Assembly (NCBI GenBank): GCA_003241285.1
Contig: QFOT01000124.1
Coordinates: 1-6,790 of the forward strand
Direction of reading: 5' to 3'
Source of the DNA: Micavibrio aeruginosavorus
GTDB lineage: Bacteria; Pseudomonadota; Alphaproteobacteria; Micavibrionales; Micavibrionaceae
DNA: 6,790 nucleotides
Part shown: positions 5,548 to 6,790 of the stretch, piece by piece
Position numbering within the stretch: position 1 is the stretch's first letter
How the letters are laid out: each line of letters opens with the position of its first letter
Program-made: the position numbers and the translations under genes
The notes under the pieces: model-generated
Seen by the model: the letters and a program-made list of their open reading frames with translations, nothing else
The model's database searches: none
What the model was told of the DNA's origin: nothing

Positions 5548-5555
5548 CTGCGTAA

Positions 5556-6790
5556 ATGATCGAGAAAGTAAAAGAAAGCTGGGCAGGCGTTGTACAAAGC
5601 GGCCCGATTCAGAAATTAAGCCAGAGCTGGAATAGCGTCACTGGTTATCCGTATAAGCAAAAAGCCAAAGAATTAATTTATGAAACACCGATAGAAGTTT
5701 TTATCGGCGCAGCGGCTGTCGGCATGGCTGTCGGAACTATAAGTTACGAGCATGAAGATTCCAAGCAGGGACAAATTCCGCTCGCGTTTTCCGAAGCAGG
5801 ACAGCTCAAGAAAAAACTGGGCTGGAAGAAACAAGAAGTTCCTCCTTTGAGCAGGTTCTATGGCGTTACGAACGATATCAGCATGATGGTGTTTGAAGCC
5901 AATAATCTGGGCTATGCATGGGATCACAATCACCCTAAATTTGCCTACGAGCTTGAGAAAAAAATAGAACCGACAATGCGGATTCAGCATTTGATCACCG
6001 ATTACCAGCCTGAATTCCACAAGATGTCGAAAGATGCATTGCGATCAATAAAGAAGGCAACGGATGCGAGCCGCGATATCCGGCCAGTCATCCAAGCCTT
6101 GGACAATGCCTGGGATGACGAGCATTACGCACGGTACAGGATGGAAACATACACTTACAGCGTCTGCTCAAGTAACGGGAAGTCAACTACATGCAGCACG
6201 AGGGTTGGTGTCAGGCCAGTCTATGACCATACAGATCACTACTATTACTATCATCCAAAGCAGGGGCGGCTGGCTGCGGAATTGCTGAAAGATTTCATCG
6301 CTAAATATCCGGACATCAAGATTGACGAGAAGTTAATTCGCATCACTGAAACCGGCGCGGAGAATGAGTGGGCGATGAGGGAAAGCCGGAAGAAGCTTTC
6401 CGATTACAAACCATTGAAGCAGGAGGATTACATCAGGCTGGCCAATATCTGGGCGACCGGATCGAATTACAACGTCTTTATGCCCATAGCTTATCAGCAG
6501 CATGCGGGTGTGGCACAAATGACGCCCCAGTGGAACAAGGCGCAATATACCGCCAATGATGAGTCTTATAGCACCTATGCCCGCTACAGTGACGGTCCGG
6601 AAGAGTTCCAGATTGCAGAAGCGGCACTTAAATATGCGGTGAACATGTCCCGCTCAATAAACAAAGTCAGCGGCGGGATTCAATATGCAGACCAAAACTT
6701 GCCGGAACTGCAGCAAAAAATAAAACAGTATGTCGATTGTGTTTTGCATGGCGGCGAAGGCAACGCTAAGGAACTGCGTAATGAAATCAT
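5556..6790 (+). CDS. Large protein of unknown function, probably membrane-anchored (partial, 3' end outside window)
   Basis: The frame is open for 411 codons from the ATG at 5556 to the right edge with no stop. A good ribosome binding site precedes the ATG. I do not recognise the family. The first 45 residues are polar and Lys/Tyr-rich, followed by one short hydrophobic segment (about 48-64, VFIGAAAVGMAVGTI). Because positive charge lies before it and acidic residues (EHED) after it, a single-pass anchor with the C-terminal bulk in the periplasm is plausible. Further on come mostly helical, charged stretches, a pair Cys204/Cys213 around a Ser/Thr-rich loop, and an aromatic/His cluster (residues 223-234) YDHTDHYYYYHP that could bind metal. 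Cys395 is near the visible end. Upstream DNA is AT-rich and the gene is divergent from the receiver gene. Role, substrate and full length cannot be given from this window. Confidence 0.8.
   Translation, partial: MIEKVKESWAGVVQSGPIQKLSQSWNSVTGYPYKQKAKELIYETPIEVFIGAAAVGMAVGTISYEHEDSKQGQIPLAFSEAGQLKKKLGWKKQEVPPLSRFYGVTNDISMMVFEANNLGYAWDHNHPKFAYELEKKIEPTMRIQHLITDYQPEFHKMSKDALRSIKKATDASRDIRPVIQALDNAWDDEHYARYRMETYTYSVCSSNGKSTTCSTRVGVRPVYDHTDHYYYYHPKQGRLAAELLKDFIAKYPDIKIDEKLIRITETGAENEWAMRESRKKLSDYKPLKQEDYIRLANIWATGSNYNVFMPIAYQQHAGVAQMTPQWNKAQYTANDESYSTYARYSDGPEEFQIAEAALKYAVNMSRSINKVSGGIQYADQNLPELQQKIKQYVDCVLHGGEGNAKELRNEI

Noticed and set aside
5673..6020. Minus-strand frame of 115 codons opposite the right-hand gene
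   Set aside because: The plus-strand frame is open for over 1.2 kb with a good ribosome binding site, which explains the region better; short plus- and minus-strand frames at 6064-6559 are rejected for the same reason.

Overview
The window looks like a chromosomal segment from an alphaproteobacterium, probably an uncultured or poorly studied lineage. That assignment is inference. It rests on the GAF-PAS-GAF sensor module of the large kinase, whose 'RAGYGE' second GAF resembles alphaproteobacterial kinase sensors, on the alphaproteobacterial style of the YggT protein, and on a palindromic repeat of the CCCCGCGAAAGCGGGG type. No rRNA, tRNA, CRISPR array, transposase or integrase was seen.

Layout from left to right. 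(1) Positions 2-349 (+) hold the 3' end of a gene cut by the window edge, probably a pilin-like or secreted protein with a C-terminal cysteine pair. (2) It converges on a YggT-family membrane protein gene (346-627, -), and the two stop codons share the palindrome TTAA. (3) A divergent intergenic stretch (628-841) carries two GC-rich hairpins in inverted order (a dispersed palindromic repeat) and a good promoter that places the start of transcription almost on the next start codon. (4) Two tandem paralogues (842-1537 and 1560-2282, +) encode secreted proteins with a strictly conserved HExxH zinc-protease signature and four conserved cysteines. I do not recognise the family. (5) An 861-residue soluble hybrid histidine kinase (2356-4941, +; GAF-PAS-GAF-HisKA-HATPase-REC) follows. 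(6) A stand-alone receiver protein (4944-5333, -) converges on it with a 2-base gap. (7) An AT-rich intergenic stretch (about 5340-5555) contains a perfect TATAAT on the minus strand and repeated AAGATTT elements. (8) A large gene of unknown function (5556 to beyond 6790, +; at least 411 codons) runs off the right edge.

How the parts may work together: the kinase has its own receiver but no HPt domain, so the adjacent stand-alone receiver is a natural candidate partner in a phosphorelay. The two HExxH proteins sit directly upstream of the kinase on the same strand and could be co-regulated with it, but nothing in the sequence proves a functional link. The least understood elements are the paired HExxH proteins and the truncated right-hand gene.
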